Origin: Dryas octopetala
Lineage: Eukaryota; Streptophyta; Magnoliopsida; Rosales; Rosaceae
DNA: 64,000 bases
Direction of reading: 5' to 3'
NCBI GenBank assembly: GCA_963921425.1
Contig: OY992839.1
Coordinates: 15,231,409-15,295,408, forward strand
Below, piece after piece: positions 37,820 to 51,910 of this stretch. The notes below the pieces were generated by a model, which was not told where the DNA came from, made no database searches, and worked only from the letters and a program-made list of their open reading frames with translations. Numbering within the stretch: position 1 is the stretch's first letter; each line of letters begins with the position of its first letter. The position numbers and the translations under genes are program-made.

Positions 37820-40335
37820 GCTAATATGATGTTTTTTTTTTTTTTTTTTTTTTCCGTACAATTTTCCTTACATATAATCAGTTACTCTAAAACGTACTTT
37901 ATTAATGTTTTTAATTGCTTAATTCCCTGCATGCAGTATTGGATTGTCCAAGAGCCAATTGCGCAAGAGAAGAAGTCAGGACATGTAACAACAACTTATG
38001 AGCAAATGTAGTCTACGAAAATACGAATGTTGGTAATTGTTCTATGAACAGATCGATGTGGTCTAATGTTTGAGACTTGTTATGAAGAGTTCCATCTAAT
38101 TGCTCTAACACCTTGGTTCTTGATTGTGGAAGTTCTAGTCTGCGTGCATACCAGTCCTGTGCTTTACAAAGACCTTAGTGTCTGGGTACTACTAATATGA
38201 TGTTTATTTTCTATGTACAATTTTTTTTTTTACGTATAATCTGTTACTCTAAGATTTTATTAATGTTTTTATTGCTTCTCTGCATGCAAAATTGGATTGT
38301 CCACGAGCCAGTGCTGCAAGAGAATAAGTAGAGCTGATGAGCAAATGTAGTCTACGAAGATACGAATATTGTTAGTTAACAACAAAGAGAGTTTGAGAGA
38401 GATGCAGCAGTGGGGTCGCCGGTGGTGGGGCTGCTGGTGGCCGGAGAGGGAGGGAGGTGGGTTGGGGATGGGGCTAGGATTTGTTTCTGTATTTTTTTTC
38501 TTCTAGTGTTTTAAATTTTTTTATAATTATTTTAGTTTTATTTTTTAAAAGGATTAAATAAAAAAATGGTTCATGAACTTTACAGTGAATCTCAATTTGG
38601 TCCACTAATTATAAAAAGTGTCAATTTTGTACACTAACTTTTTAAGTTGTATATATCAAAGCAGTACAAATGTTAACTTCCATTGAAAAATTTAATGAAA
38701 ACTGATCATGTGCACAACAAGTGACCACATTTTCATTGGTATTTCAGTCCGTTCTTCATTTTCATGTGACCAAATCCGTTAATTTTCGGATGAAAGTTAA
38801 TGTACGTTTGTACTGCTTTGGTACTACTTGGAAAATTTGTGGACCAAATTGATACTTTTATAGTTCACTAAGATCAAATTGAGAATCAGTGTAACGTTCG
38901 AAGACCATTTTTGTATTTAACCTTTTTTAAAAATATGATAGGTGGGCTTTGAAAATATTGTGCAGTCATAACTATTGGATTCTTTCAAAGGCCAAGATCA
39001 AAAGCCTGGCACAAGTCTGGTAGAGAAAATATGGCAGAGGATCCTGGTCCTATAAAGACCTTAGTATCCAGGTAATGCTCATATGATGTTTTATTTATTG
39101 AAACAATAATCAAAAATATGGATTTGATAAAAGAAAATTTCAATAATAAATAATAATAAAATTACAACAAAATGTATACAAACTTTAATTAAGTAGAAGG
39201 AAATATAGACACACAAAAATACTAACTGATTGCGATTGAGGCTTGCAAATTGCAATGGGCCCTTGTGCTGGCAGACTTGCAGTTCCTTAGGCGTTTGTCC
39301 TCCTAGGATATAACAATCGATAATTCTAAGTTGAAGCTCTGCAACTTTGAACTCTAGTGATCGAACCAATTATATATTTGTACTCTCTTTTAGAAATGAC
39401 AGAAGGAGTATAACAGAGTGACTACAATCTGGAAATTCTTTTTTCCAAGAATGTAGAGCATCATGGGTTTATATAGAACCCAAGATGCTTGCAAAGGAAC
39501 ATGACTTAGTATTCACTAAATAATATAGATAGTGGCTCTTGTATTAGACACGTCCTTGTGGAGAGGGAAACCCAAATGCAAAGATACAACTGCTTGGCTA
39601 TTAGAATGAAGCCTACAGATTTGATTGGTTACAATTCAAAAGTAACTGCATTAATAATAGAACACTGGTTGGTGTTATTAATTTTTCATTCAATCAAGAA
39701 ACTAAATATTATAACATATAATTTTCGATAATTTTCCGTACAATTTTCCTTACGTTTAATTAGTTAATTACTTTAAAAATTTATTATTGTTTTAATTGCT
39801 TCCCTGCATGCAGTATTGGATTGTCCAAGAGCCAATTCCTCAATAGAAGAAGTCAAGCTAGACATGCATAAGCTAGCAAATGACGAACAAATGTAGTCTA
39901 CTAAAATACGAATGTTGGTAGTTGATCTATGAGGAGATGTGGTCTAATTTTTCAGACTTGTTATGAAGAGTTCCCTCTAATTTCCATAACACCTTGGTTC
40001 TTGATTATGAGAGTTCTAATCTGCCTGCATGTAGGTCCTGTGGTCTACAAAGACCTTAATTAGTGTCCGGGTAATGCTAATATGATGTTTTATTTTCTAT
40101 ATATATATATATACAATTTTCCTTACTTTTGAATCAGTTATTGTAAATTTGTAATACTTTATTAATGTTTTTAATTGCTTCCCTGCATGCAGTATTGGAT
40201 TGTCCAAGAGCCAATGCCGCAAGAGAATAAGTGAGGACATGCAATGACAGTTTATGAGCAAATGTACGTAGTCTACTAAAATACGAATGTTAGTAGCTGG
40301 TCCATGAGTAGATGTGATCTAATGTTTGAGATTTG
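37820..40335. repeat. Local segmental repeat, four copies of a 200-390 bp unit
   Basis: A unit with CCCTGCATGCAGTATTGGAT, then TGTCCAAGAGCCAAT, ATGAGCAAATGTAGTCTAC and later ACAAAGACCTTAGTGTC and GCTAATATGATGTTT occurs at about 37820-38207, 38190-38380 (shorter), 39725-40085 and 40080-40335 (3' truncated). A lone unit end lies at about 39035-39090. The copies have diverged. Each has an acceptor-like TGCATGCAG before a short frame reading YWIVQEPI, which hints at a duplicated last exon of some gene, but I do not recognise it. A MULE-like element interrupts the array. Confidence 0.75.
38551..38922. mobile_element. MULE-type MITE, 372 bp
   Basis: The left end GGATTAAATAAAAAAATGGT and the right end read inward GGTTAAATACAAAAATGGTC form inverted ends of over 100 bp that also share CAAAGCAGTACAAA. 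The flanks are identical 10-bp runs TTTTTTAAAA at 38541-38550 and 38923-38932, so a 9- or 10-bp target duplication. It lies inside the 37.8-40.3 kb repeat array. No coding sequence is present. Confidence 0.85.
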
Positions 40336-42061
40336 TTTTACCTTGACAGTAGTCTTAAGTGCTTTAGACTCTTTAGTAATGAATGTGAATATAAATAAAT
40401 GTGCATGCAATTGAAGTTTTGCTAAAGTTAGTGGATCAAGGCTCATCTTTGAAAAGGTTTCTAGCTTATTGTATATATGTTTATCTGTACAGTTCCTAGA
40501 GTCTGAGATCTTCCCATTCAACACCACTCCATCTACAAGTTAGTGGATCACTTACTAAGTATAGTGATATAAGATTAGACCTTAGGTGCCAGCTGATCGA
40601 AGTAGTTTTAAATTTGAAGATTTGGCTTGGATAACACCTCATTATCTCAATTTGGCTTTAAGTTTGAATTTGAATTAATCTTATCATGCATAATCAAACT
40701 AAAAGTTTATATATATAAATATTAAACTGTCATTTAATAGTGCATTATGCATTATACATGTATATATAATTGTCTATCCACTTCTCAGTTAATTAATTGA
40801 GATATACATGGCTTAAATTAGCAAACTAAACCACAAACATATCATATATTTAAGGAATATTCTCATATAACAATTAATTAAAGTCTAGCCTTCTTTAATT
40901 AGCTTAATTCAATGTGCATGTGTTTGCCATTTTAATTTCTAGTTATTTGGTGCATGTTGACGTACAAATATGCTATCAGCACATTGGATTGGGTTGGGAG
41001 AGAAGCTAAGCAAATTGGGCATGCTAATCAAATTATAAAGCAAATTATCGTCCAGCTTGTTCAAGAAGTTGCTTAGAATTAGCTCCATATATATATATAT
41101 ATTTTTTTTTTTTGAAAAAAGTTCACTAAATTAGAGCCATTGAATTTGGAAAGGGTAACATAGGCTTTGACGAAAAATGATATGACAACAAAATAGTCTG
41201 ATATGGCGAATATATAATGATGTGTATCATTGGCGGAGTGTAGCGTGGGGAACGGAGTTGTAATGGTTTGCAAGTGAAGGTTTATGCCTTTATGGTGATC
41301 AGTAGCTGCCCTTACCCACCTCGTTCATGATTTCTTCACTGCAAATCTCTCCAATTTCGTTACCAGTTACACCCTCACGAATCGGTTAACTAAATCGTGC
41401 TCGGTCATAGGATAAATGTCAATTGCATGACTTTTCAACATGTTGGTGAGAGGGTGTGTGCCCAAGTTGCAATGAATGTGAAAAGATGAGAATTAATGGG
41501 GATGTGTTCACCACGTGGCTTTTTATCATAAGTGTTTTTTTGTTTTTGCAAGTTCAAATTCGATGAGGTGCGGATCAACGAACATGCGAACGTGTCACCA
41601 AATGCTCGACAAAGAGTTTTAAAACAGGCGAGCGCTGCAAGCTGCTTTCTCCGCCGGATTTTGATGGTATACCCCAATGGGCTCACTCCATCCTCTCCTA
41701 AGATATAGAATGGCTTTGGTGGAGGCGTTATGATAGGGTTTAGCTCTGTGATTTTAGGCAGAGCCTAAAATTTCAGAACTAAACCATAACATAAACGCCA
41801 ACAAAACAGCACTAAGCGCTTGGTGCTGCAAAATTTTACACTACCGAGCGCTCGACGTGGATGTGAACGTGCAGATGTTCACACCTGAATGGGTCTGTTG
41901 TAAGTCTATCATAAGTCATTTTTACATAGTATTGAAATGAAGAATATTGCAATCCTAACCACATATGTTTATGAACATTTTCATGTATATATTCAAATTT
42001 AGCTTCATTCTAAATCTTATTTATTCAAATTTAGCTTCCTTCTGAATCTCATATAATTCTA
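40336..42061. other. Intergenic stretch, nothing clear
   Basis: AT-rich sequence with a (TA)n run near 41088-41101. GCGCTCG-containing lines near 41630 and 41840 stand out in GC but hold no recognisable gene. No well-bounded element was found. Confidence 0.5.
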
Positions 42062-43140
42062 GATCAAATGACACTTTTGGTTTCGTAGTTTCAGTTATTT
42101 TCCACTTTCAACTCGTAGTTTTAATGTTAAACATTTTGGTCATGTATTTTCATAACGATCACAATCAAGTCCAAAATGATAAACTTGTCTATTTTGATTG
42201 AAGACGAAAATTCAATTTGGCACGTATGTGTTTGGCTTGTACATTTCCGTCTTGAATAGATGAGGTTAATGTGCGTGCTATGTCAAATTTTTTTTCTTTA
42301 AAATAGACTAGGTTAACATTTTATATTTGATTGAAATCGTTATAAAGAAGTAAAGGACTAAAATTGCCAAAATTGAAATTAAGGAACAAAAATAGAAAAT
42401 GATTAAAACTATGGGGACCAAAATAGGGTCGGCCCTGACTTTTGGGAGGCGTGCGGCGAAAATACGAAATGGGCCCTTTTGTATATAATTTTAGTTTTAT
42501 AAAGGAAAAAATTACAAAATTTTGTAGACCAATTTTCATTATATATAAAACAATATCACAGTTTGTACAACCTTGAACAAAAAACAATTAAAGTTGTAGG
42601 GACTTTGTCTCTTTGGACATACAAGTTTTGAACAAAAAATAATAAAAGTTAGGGGCGTGCCTTTGGACTTGAATCATCTCCAAATGTTTTACCAATATAA
42701 GCAACCATATAAAAAAAAAGCAGCTATGCACCCATACAAAACAAATACCATGTCAAATACCTTTTTGAAAAAAAAAACCTTTTGGACTTTTTCTTTAAAC
42801 TTCAAACTCTGATTTCTTACTTTCTAGTTTCTAGACTATCATAGTCTGGTACATTAAAGTTTTCTTTAACCAAAACGTGACTTTTGGATTTCTAATTAAA
42901 AATAAAAAAAAAAACAAATAATTTTTTATATTTAGTCAAAACGGGCCTTTAAAGAAGTTGGAATTTTTATTAATCATTAATGTTGGTTTTTTATTAGTGC
43001 ATTTTCTATTTTCTCTGTGGTAGCATTATGTTTTTTATGTAATATATATATTAATATACAAAAAAAAATTTGGGCCCCGGGCAGTTGCCCCTACCGCCCC
43101 TGCTCAAGGCCCGACCCTGGACCAAAAATACAATTTGACC
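42062..43140. mobile_element. Old MULE-like element split by a nested hAT
   Basis: The left end (GATCAAATGACACTTTTGGT) and the right end read inward (GGTCAAATTGTATTTTTGGT) are inverted, continuing with GTAGTTT/ATAGTTTTAAT and AACGATC/AACGATTTC matches for about 120 bp. The right end is interrupted at 42424 by the hAT element. The flanks ATAATTCTA and TTATTTTTA match only partly, so the duplication has decayed. Without the nested insertion the element would be about 375 bp. Confidence 0.65.
42424..43119. mobile_element. Nested non-autonomous hAT element, 696 bp
   Basis: The left end reads TAGGGTCGGCCCTGA and the right end read inward CAGGGTCGGGCCTTGA. An exact 8-bp duplication, GACCAAAA, flanks it at 42416-42423 and 43120-43127. 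These are hAT features. It sits inside the right inverted end of the older MULE-like element, so it came later. The interior is AT-rich without a transposase. Confidence 0.9.
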
Positions 43141-43395
43141 TTATTTTTAAGGTTTTTTTACACTTTACCTACCTGAACTTTGAGGTCGATTATACTTTAT
43201 CACCTAAAAAAATGTGTCAATTTACCACCTCAATTTAAAATTTGTTGCAATGTGTTGTCTCCATCCAATTTTGTTTGTATTTCCGTTAAAAATAAAGGCA
43301 TTTTGGTCTTTTTAAATTAGAGTAATGAGTATTATTGTGAGGGAATAATGAGGGGCCAAAATATACTATTCAAAAGTAAAAGTTTAAAAAATGAA

Positions 43396-43754
43396 GAGCA
43401 AATTACAACTTACACCCTTGAGGTTTTGGATGTTTCACAACTTGCCCTTTATCGTTTCAATTTTTTCAATTTAGTTCTTAAAGTTTTGATTTATGAACGT
43501 CCTCTCAAAATCCATGTCAAAATTGATTTATTGAAAATACCCATGAAGAAAGGTCATTCGGCCTTACAAGTCAGCAAAAATGTGGAATTCGCAACTACTA
43601 CGTCATCAATTAACGTCTGATTAGACGGTCAGACAAACGGTAGTAATCAATTATAAATAAATAAAAACATTAGATACTAAATTGAAAAAATTAAAACGAT
43701 AAGATGCAAATTGTTAAATACCCAAAACCTTAGGGTGTAAATTGTAATTCACTC
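43396..43754. mobile_element. Short inverted-end element, 359 bp
   Basis: The left end GAGCAAATTACAACTTACAC and the right end read inward GAGTGAATTACAATTTACAC form inverted ends of about 100 bp. An exact 8-bp direct repeat AAAATGAA flanks it at 43388-43395 and 43755-43762. The start GAGCAAATTA is shared with the 9.6 and 22.1 kb MULEs, so it may be a related family with a 9-bp site decayed by one base. Confidence 0.8.
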
Positions 43755-43869
43755 AAAATGAAATATCTGTTTATAAAAAGGTCTCTGTTGCTTTATTTGG
43801 TGCTGCTTCTGATTTCTTCTGTTTTACTTTCTTCCTAGTTTTGTGTGCTCTCAGAGGCACAAACCTCTG

Positions 43870-45140
<1,271 letters not shown>

Positions 45141-45715
45141 TTAAATTTTCCCATCATGTTGAGTAGATTCAGAAAAACCACTGTGTTTTTGTTGCCTGCT
45201 GGTGGGGAGTGAGTGGCTCCACCGCTCCTTTCCACCAGGCTTAGATGAGGCATTGCCATACCATATCATCCCAACCACAGCTATGACCATTCCCAAAACA
45301 ACATGCATATTCAGACCCTCTTTCCCAAAGAAAAAGAACCCCATGATCAAAACAAGAATTGTCTTCATGTGGCCAAGTACTTGGAATGACACGGCAGTAA
45401 ATCTGCCAATACAGATGAACTGGCTGAGGTTGGTGCCTACTGCGATTGTGCATGAAAGAATTATAAACATCTGCAGACACAAAGATGTACAGAGAATTGT
45501 GAATGACCCTTCTGATAAATCAAAAGATCATAAACTAGAAGTAAATAAAGAAGTTGATCACTTTGAATTGGATCAATGACACATTAAAATAGCGTTGTGT
45601 GGAATAACATATTAAAATGAAGGCAGCAAAGCCAAAATGTATTACAAATTAGTCATTCAAAAGGGTGGTTAGCTTTGTATTAACTTGCTAACCAATTAGC
45701 TTTAGAGCATTCTTG

Positions 45716-45805
<90 letters not shown>

Positions 45806-46651
45806 TTATATTTTATTAAAATGACTTTTCAAGTTCCATATTTAATGAATTCTACTCCCACCATGACAGAGGCACACAAGCAAACAGGACAGCCCTACTA
45901 AATGCCTGTAGTATAGCCCCATACCGTGCAATCGAATTTAGATTTGATACAATAAGGACTTAATTGATTTCAATTGTAAAATTAAATATGAATGCACTAC
46001 CAAATAAGTAGCATCATTAACATAATAAGAGTTAAATCATTAACATTACATTAATCCGATAGGCATTCATATTCGTGCGTATGTAGCTAGCATGACAAGA
46101 TAATAATAATATCATTAACATTATTATGATATAGAAGTATGTCTACATTGTATGTTTATATGTATGCTTGTAATCCTAAGGTCGAGCCTTGATACAATCA
46201 GGTTAAGATGATAGTGGTAACCAGCACAAATAAATTGCTCTATTACTTACCAGAGCGACAAAGTTATAGTCGTAGGCGTCAACTCTCTTGTTTGTCAACC
46301 AATAGTCAAGAAAGGGGCCCAATATCAGAAGAGATACAGCTTGGGCTGGAGCAGTATGTCCCAAAAGATTGAAAGAACCAAGGGAATATTTCCGTTGAAG
46401 ATAGTGTACATACTGCAATTAAAATTTCACATAACTATTAGATAAGCCATTATAAGTTTAAGAAGAGTTGTAGAGAAATTTCAGACATGGGCAACCCATT
46501 GATGAGTTCTACTTAACAGAGGTACAATTGTCAACCATGATAACATAAAATATTGCCAATGACTGCTGAAAAACAAACCATTTCAGCTGAAGAACGATAC
46601 ATTCATATTAATCCATAAAGGCATCTCTCTCCCTCCCTCTCTGTCTCTCTG

Positions 46652-46690
<39 letters not shown>

Positions 46691-48181
46691 TGCACAATAT
46701 GTTGAGAAGGAATGGACAACTTACATACTGTTGCATCGAAGTGCTCCATACTGCAATAAAGGCAGCAATGAAGCCTTTGGCATTGACACTCACATCAGTG
46801 ACAGTGCAAACACCAACTCCCAAGAGAACAACTGCTATGCTCAACTTTGTGTCTCTTGAGTAATGAATCTTGTCGAGAACAACTTCCAGTAAACATGATA
46901 CAGGAATCATACTCAGCTTTGCGATCTGCCAATTATGATAGAGAAAACGTAACTTCCAAACATATTGCATTGATGAGGAGCTAAAACCCAAAGTACATCA
47001 AAATCCTAGCTATACCTGATAGAATCCCACTGAATTCCACATTAGACTAACGTTCATTCCAACAATAGAGAAGTTAGCAAAGATCATAAATTTCATAAGC
47101 TCGGAGAATGGCAGATGGGAGGGTTGAATGTATCCCAGCCACTTTAGAACAGTCGTCATCAAAGTAGTTGTAGCAAAATGCAAACCAGTTAATGTTGTAG
47201 CTGTAAAATGTTGTAATTAGTTAGAACTGTAAACAACCAAGTGATAAGTAGCATGCGTAGGGATAAATAAATTTTCCAAAACCATATCTACCGTAAACAA
47301 GTAAAAACTACCAATTCAGACGCAGCGAGCTTAAGATTATGTAAGTTATCCGAAATGCGTACTGAGAGAAAAAACAAAAATATTTAATTATGAAGTCGAA
47401 GTTCATAGAAGAAAAAATGTCATCACTACCTACTTTCCCCCTCTACCACTACTATTTCAACTGAAAGTTAAATCTCTTTTTCTTTTCCGGATAATATATT
47501 ACTTGTTGGAGAAAAGCTGTAGCTAGATTTAATTTTCAGCTGCACTGAAAATTAATTCTAGCTACACAAGTAAAATATTGAATCTTGCAAGTTAAATTAA
47601 GTTTTCGCTACAACTCACGTCATATCTATTTTGTGCCTCAACTAGTTGTAACCAAATCTATCACAATGCATAACAGAACTAAACTGTTATTTCTTCCATT
47701 AGAAAATCAAATAGTGGGTTAGCCGACTGTTTCTCTTACTAGTTTTAGCAAAGTTTGCAATAGAAATGCAAGAAAGGTCTTACTTTAATCCTATGGGATT
47801 ATGCTATATTTTAAAACCGAAATAGTAGTCCAAAACCTGAACTCATATCAGACACAACCTTACTCAAAACCTAATTAATCATCAAAAAGAAAGAAAGAAA
47901 ATGGCACACATCATATGAAGGAAATATTTTCTAACATTTATTGGCAGACGAAAATATTTCTATATAATAAATCAGCAGACAAGCATACAACCACACAAGT
48001 CAACACAGGGGAATGCAGAATAAATTGATGAAAAAAAACAAAGGCAGGATGTACCAAAACTGAAGCCATATGTGGCCATTAGAGCTTTATTGACAATTAT
48101 GATCCCAACAGAAGTTACAACATTGAACATCCATGCGGCTGCATCTGCTGCCTTCTTATCAGCTTTGCTAGAGGGAGCCAT
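45141..48181 (-). CDS. UDP-rhamnose/UDP-galactose transporter (URGT4-6-like), 5 exons, 334 aa
   Basis: Coding exons on the minus strand are 48181-48055, 47200-47016, 46925-46725, 46412-46251 and 45470-45141. They join in frame with GT-AG borders to 334 residues, the usual length. The protein has about ten hydrophobic segments and belongs to the NST/TPT branch of the drug/metabolite transporter superfamily. Marks include [79 protein letters not shown], and [18 protein letters not shown] near the end, with a Lys-containing KPGGKERWS tail. These are the marks of the Arabidopsis URGT group. URGT proteins sit in the Golgi membrane and exchange UDP-Rha or UDP-Gal for UMP, feeding pectin and other wall glycan synthesis. 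The exact substrate and paralogue number are inferred from resemblance. No defect is seen. Confidence 0.93.
45668..45797. repeat. MITE end followed by (TA)n(GA)n microsatellite
   Basis: Bases 45668-45712 match the right end of the 11.8-12.2 kb MITE family (TTAGCTTTGTATTAACTTGC then TAGCTTTAGAGCATTC). A TA run at about 45716-45740 and a GA run at 45741-45797 follow. Only one end of the MITE is present. It is in the flank or an intron-distal part of the transporter locus (intron 4). Confidence 0.7.
46624..46689. repeat. CT/CTGT microsatellite in transporter intron 3
   Basis: A CTCTGT and CTCTCT run lies in intron 3 of the transporter, between exons ending at 46725 and starting at 46412. Short frames over it are composition artefacts. 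Confidence 0.85.
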
Positions 48182-49340
48182 TTGTGTATATTAATTTCTT
48201 ACAACTGGGCTGCCGTAAAGCCTTTACCACTCAGCCCCCATAAAGGCATCCATCTACATCCATATGAAGCCGGAAGGTTTCACCCTCTTTAGGAACAAAA
48301 TACTCTAAAAAGAAAAAAAACTGAAACAAATAAGAAAACCAAAATTCTGCAATAAATTAAGACTGTTGAAATTTCGAGCATGATTCAAAATATTGATGCC
48401 AGAATTCTTATGAAAAGAAAATTAATAAAAAATTAAAACTAACGCTCCATTATTACCAAAAATTACCAAAAAAAAAAAAACAATAAAACTCACATTATTA
48501 TGAGACGATCTAAATCAGTTAATATTCATTCCTACTTTATAAAGAAAAAGAAAAATTGAACAATAAGAGAACACGTGTACATAAAGATTAGGAGTCAGGA
48601 ATTCAAATCACATACTGCCTCTAGTGCAAAACAGAGATGGCAACCCAGAGATGGGCTTTCCTCTTTCCTACTTTGTTGCTTCGAATTCTATAATTCAAGC
48701 AAATTTCTAGTCCATCAACATTTTTCAAATTTCCTTATCATTCAGTGCACAATTTCAATGAAAAAAAAAAAAAAAACGACTCTTGAACAGTTTTGACCCA
48801 CAATTCACTGAATTATGGACTACCAGAACCCAGCTGGACATTCCAAAAGATCAATTTACCAATTATGTTGGATAAGGCACACTTTCTCACGAAGATAAAC
48901 ATAGAGAAAGAAGTCACATTGATTCAAATCCACAACCAAATTGTTAATCAATCACATACAGATCCACTAAGATTCCAGATCAAGTACATAAAACCAATCA
49001 AATTCCAAAAACGGATCTAACCACAATTAGATCCCAAAATCCCCAACAAATGAGCCAATCAATTCAGCAGATCTGATCGCAACAGTTATCAACCTGTACG
49101 GATCACAGTGACACAGTACCAAAAGAACATTGAAAAGTAAGTGAACGGTTCCGAAAAACGAAACGTACCCAGAAAAAGAAAAGAAGGGAGTTTTCAGGCT
49201 GCGACCTCTGGAATTGAAATGGAAGAGAATGCTCGGGTTTGATTGAAAAGAGCGATGCGTTTGCGTTTGGTTTCTGGTGCAATTTGGGGAGCTTGAAGTT
49301 TCAAACGGTTATGGGTTTGGTTTAGTTTTTGGCTTTGTTT
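48182..49340 (-). promoter_or_regulatory. Leader and likely 5'UTR intron of the transporter
   Basis: On the minus strand a donor TTTCTGG|GTACGTTTCG at 49169 ends a probable leader exon that reaches to about 49340. Acceptor candidates close to the ATG are CTTTACGGCAG and the next CAG a few bases on (near 48210-48216). The leader carries a minus-strand frame (49439-49194, 81 codons) that stops inside the exon and could act as an upstream frame if transcription starts early enough. Confidence 0.45.
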
Positions 49341-49587
49341 TTTTAGCAATTGAGTGCCTCCAGATTTGGAGGGATGGAGTCTGTTAGGCAATGAGGAGCT
49401 CGTGGAGTGTGTTACCGTACCGCCAGCTAACTGGAACACAAATGTTATGTTATGCTTACAAGTACTATTGTATTGTATTGTTAATTTGTTACCTTGGGTG
49501 TGTTGGCCACGTGATTACTTTGCCTTCAAATTACAAAATTCTAATCATATTTTCAATTATTTTCTTTTGTTTTTTAAATTCTATTAA

Positions 49588-49963
49588 GGCCAAAGTTCAT
49601 TTTTAGTCCCTGTAGTTTGAGTTAGGTTTCACTTTCATTCATGTAGTTTTAATTGTTTTGATTTTGGTCCTATAGTTTTCAAATTATTGCAATTCAAAGA
49701 CACATTAGGGTTTTTGTCAATTAATTCGTTAAATTAGTCATTGAATCGCTAACGGTATGTAAAGTACATAACCAAAATCAAAATGGTTGTAAAGTACATA
49801 ACTAAAAGCACAACAAATTTGACGATTTGATGAACGAAAATACTAACATGTCCTTGAATTGCAACGATTTGTAAATTACAGAACCAAAATCATAATAATT
49901 GAAATTATATAGATCAAAGTGGAACTTAGCTGAAACTACATGGACCAAAAGTGAATTTTGGCC
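49588..49963. mobile_element. MULE-type MITE, 376 bp
   Basis: A perfect 9-bp target duplication TTCTATTAA lies at 49579-49587 and 49964-49972. The left end GGCCAAAGTTCATTTTTAGT and the right end read inward GGCCAAAATTCACTTTTGGT form inverted ends of over 110 bp. The family is clearly related to the element at 60124-60624. No coding sequence is present. Confidence 0.92.
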
Positions 49964-49972
49964 TTCTATTAA

Positions 49973-50451
49973 TACTTCAAAAATTTTAAGGGGAAGTTCG
50001 ACAAAAATTTTGATTTATATCACTCGGACCCCTCAAGTTCTATTAATTCCACAAACACCCATGCCTTCTTATCCATTCAAAACTCTTTTTTCCTCAATAA
50101 AAATTAAACTTACACAGAAACTACACTAAATCTTAAACAAAATTTTAAATTTAATCTTGAACAAAAATTAAGAAAAATACTAAATATTATAAATTAGATA
50201 ATCCTCCTCTCTCATATTCTAATAAAACAATTATACTATATTAAATTTCATTTGATTACCAAAAAACAAACATAATTAAACAAAAAAGAAAGAGGACAAA
50301 ATATTGAATGTGAGCGTCATGTGCCTGGGTCTATTGTCTTCCCCAAATCCACCATTCAATGAGATCCCAAGGCTTTCTTCCCTTATGGTTGCAGAAGCAA
50401 GAGTGGCCTTGCATGGGCCTTGCATGGTCTTCTACAAGCAAAAAGAAGAAA
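49973..50451. other. AT-rich intergenic stretch
   Basis: No gene or bounded element is seen. Confidence 0.5.
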
Positions 50452-50459
50452 CTCTCGAG

Positions 50460-51640
50460 TAGGGGTGGGCATTAAGACCGAAAATACCGAAACCATAACG
50501 TTCTGTGCCATTCCGTATCGTTTGGTCCCATCCCCTTTTTTTTTTTCCAATCCCGTACTGTACCGATCTCAAACGAGATGAGATCGGTCCTGAAAGTTCA
50601 ATACCGGGATGGTCCCATCCCGTACCGAATAATTAAAAATTTATTTATTTAATTTAATGGGCCCAAATATCACTAAGCCCAATTCATTTTTTAACTTGGA
50701 TTTAGAAGATGAACATTGTCTTGAAGAACTTGAATTTTATGAAAGTGTTGAAGCAGGTAATGTTTTGTTTATTATCTTAAACTTTATTTGGTTTGCTTTG
50801 TAAGTTTGTATTTGTTTTGTAAGTTTCATGGACTAAGTTACTAATTGCTATTGCTATGAATTATTTTGTGCAGAATATGCAAGTACTACCATTAATGCCA
50901 CTTGTAGTTTGAAGAGTTCAAATCCAAAAGCAAAGGGAAAGTAATTTGGATTTCAATTACTTATGAGTTTGAGATGTAATAAGCCATAAGACTTAATTCT
51001 AATTTCTGAGTTTGAGATGTAATAAGCCATAAGGCTTAATTATGTTTGTTGTGTTTGTGATGTAATAAGCCATATGCTTAATTATGTTTTTCAGTTTTTT
51101 TTTTAGTTTGGAATGTAATAAGTCATAAGGCTTAATTATGTTTTTTAGTTTGGATTTGGTAAATAAGCCATGAGGCTTAATTGTGATTTACTGATTTATG
51201 AGTTTATGTTTGAACTTTGAAACTTTGAATATTTGAATTGTTGAAGTTTATGTTGTATTGTTGTTTATTTGAATTTTGAATTGTTGAATAATTGAATTGT
51301 TGAAGTCTTGAAGATGAACTTTCAATCTTGAATAAAAACAGGTTATTACTTGAATTCTTGTTCCGTTTGCATAGTTGAATAAAAATAGGTTATGTTTACA
51401 GGTTATTATTTGAAGATGAATCTTAAATAAAAATTGAATAATTGAATTTTTATTATTGTTTAGTCTGGGATCAGGATGGTACCGAACCCGTACCGAACCA
51501 GTTTGGTACTGGACGAGATGGTACCATAATCCCAAAACCCCCATCCCGTCTCGTACCGATCCCGAACTCAAATCATGAGATGAGAACGAGATGAGGTAAG
51601 TCTCGTCCCCCCCCCCCCTCCCATCCCATGCCCACCCCTA
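50460..51640. mobile_element. Non-autonomous hAT element, 1181 bp
   Basis: A perfect 8-bp duplication CTCTCGAG flanks it at 50452-50459 and 51641-51648. The ends TAGGGGTGGGCA and TGCCCACCCCTA are perfect 12-bp inverted repeats of the hAT type, followed by CCGTACCGA-like subterminal words. Inside, 50698-50756 and 50873-50943 read like two short exons (DEHCLEELEFYESVEA, then EYASTTINATCSLKSS and a stop) with an intron between, possibly the last exons of a hAT transposase or a captured gene. A tandem repeat follows at 50967-51190. Confidence 0.92.
50967..51190. repeat. About five tandem units inside the hAT element
   Basis: The unit GATGTAATAAGCCATAAGGC with TTAATTATG and a T-rich spacer recurs about five times with a spacing of roughly 43-58 bp. 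It follows the short exon-like segments and may be derived from a captured 3'UTR. Confidence 0.7.
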
Positions 51641-51910
51641 CTCTCGAGAGTAATGAAAACATATTGATACAACAGTACGTGCTCGGCTTATCTAGTCAAT
51701 ATCTTTTTCACGGATAGTTGCCTAGCAGCCAGATGTTAGTCCCAACTGTGGAGGATTACAGCGGCACTCATCCTAAGAATCCCAGAAATATCGTACTGCG
51801 ATCATCATATCCCCAAGTTCTTTAGAACGAGTTAAGCCTTTTTGTTTGATAGAATACGGGTTGGATCAGAGTTAAAGTACACACATGATTTGATATAAAC
51901 ATACTTCAAA

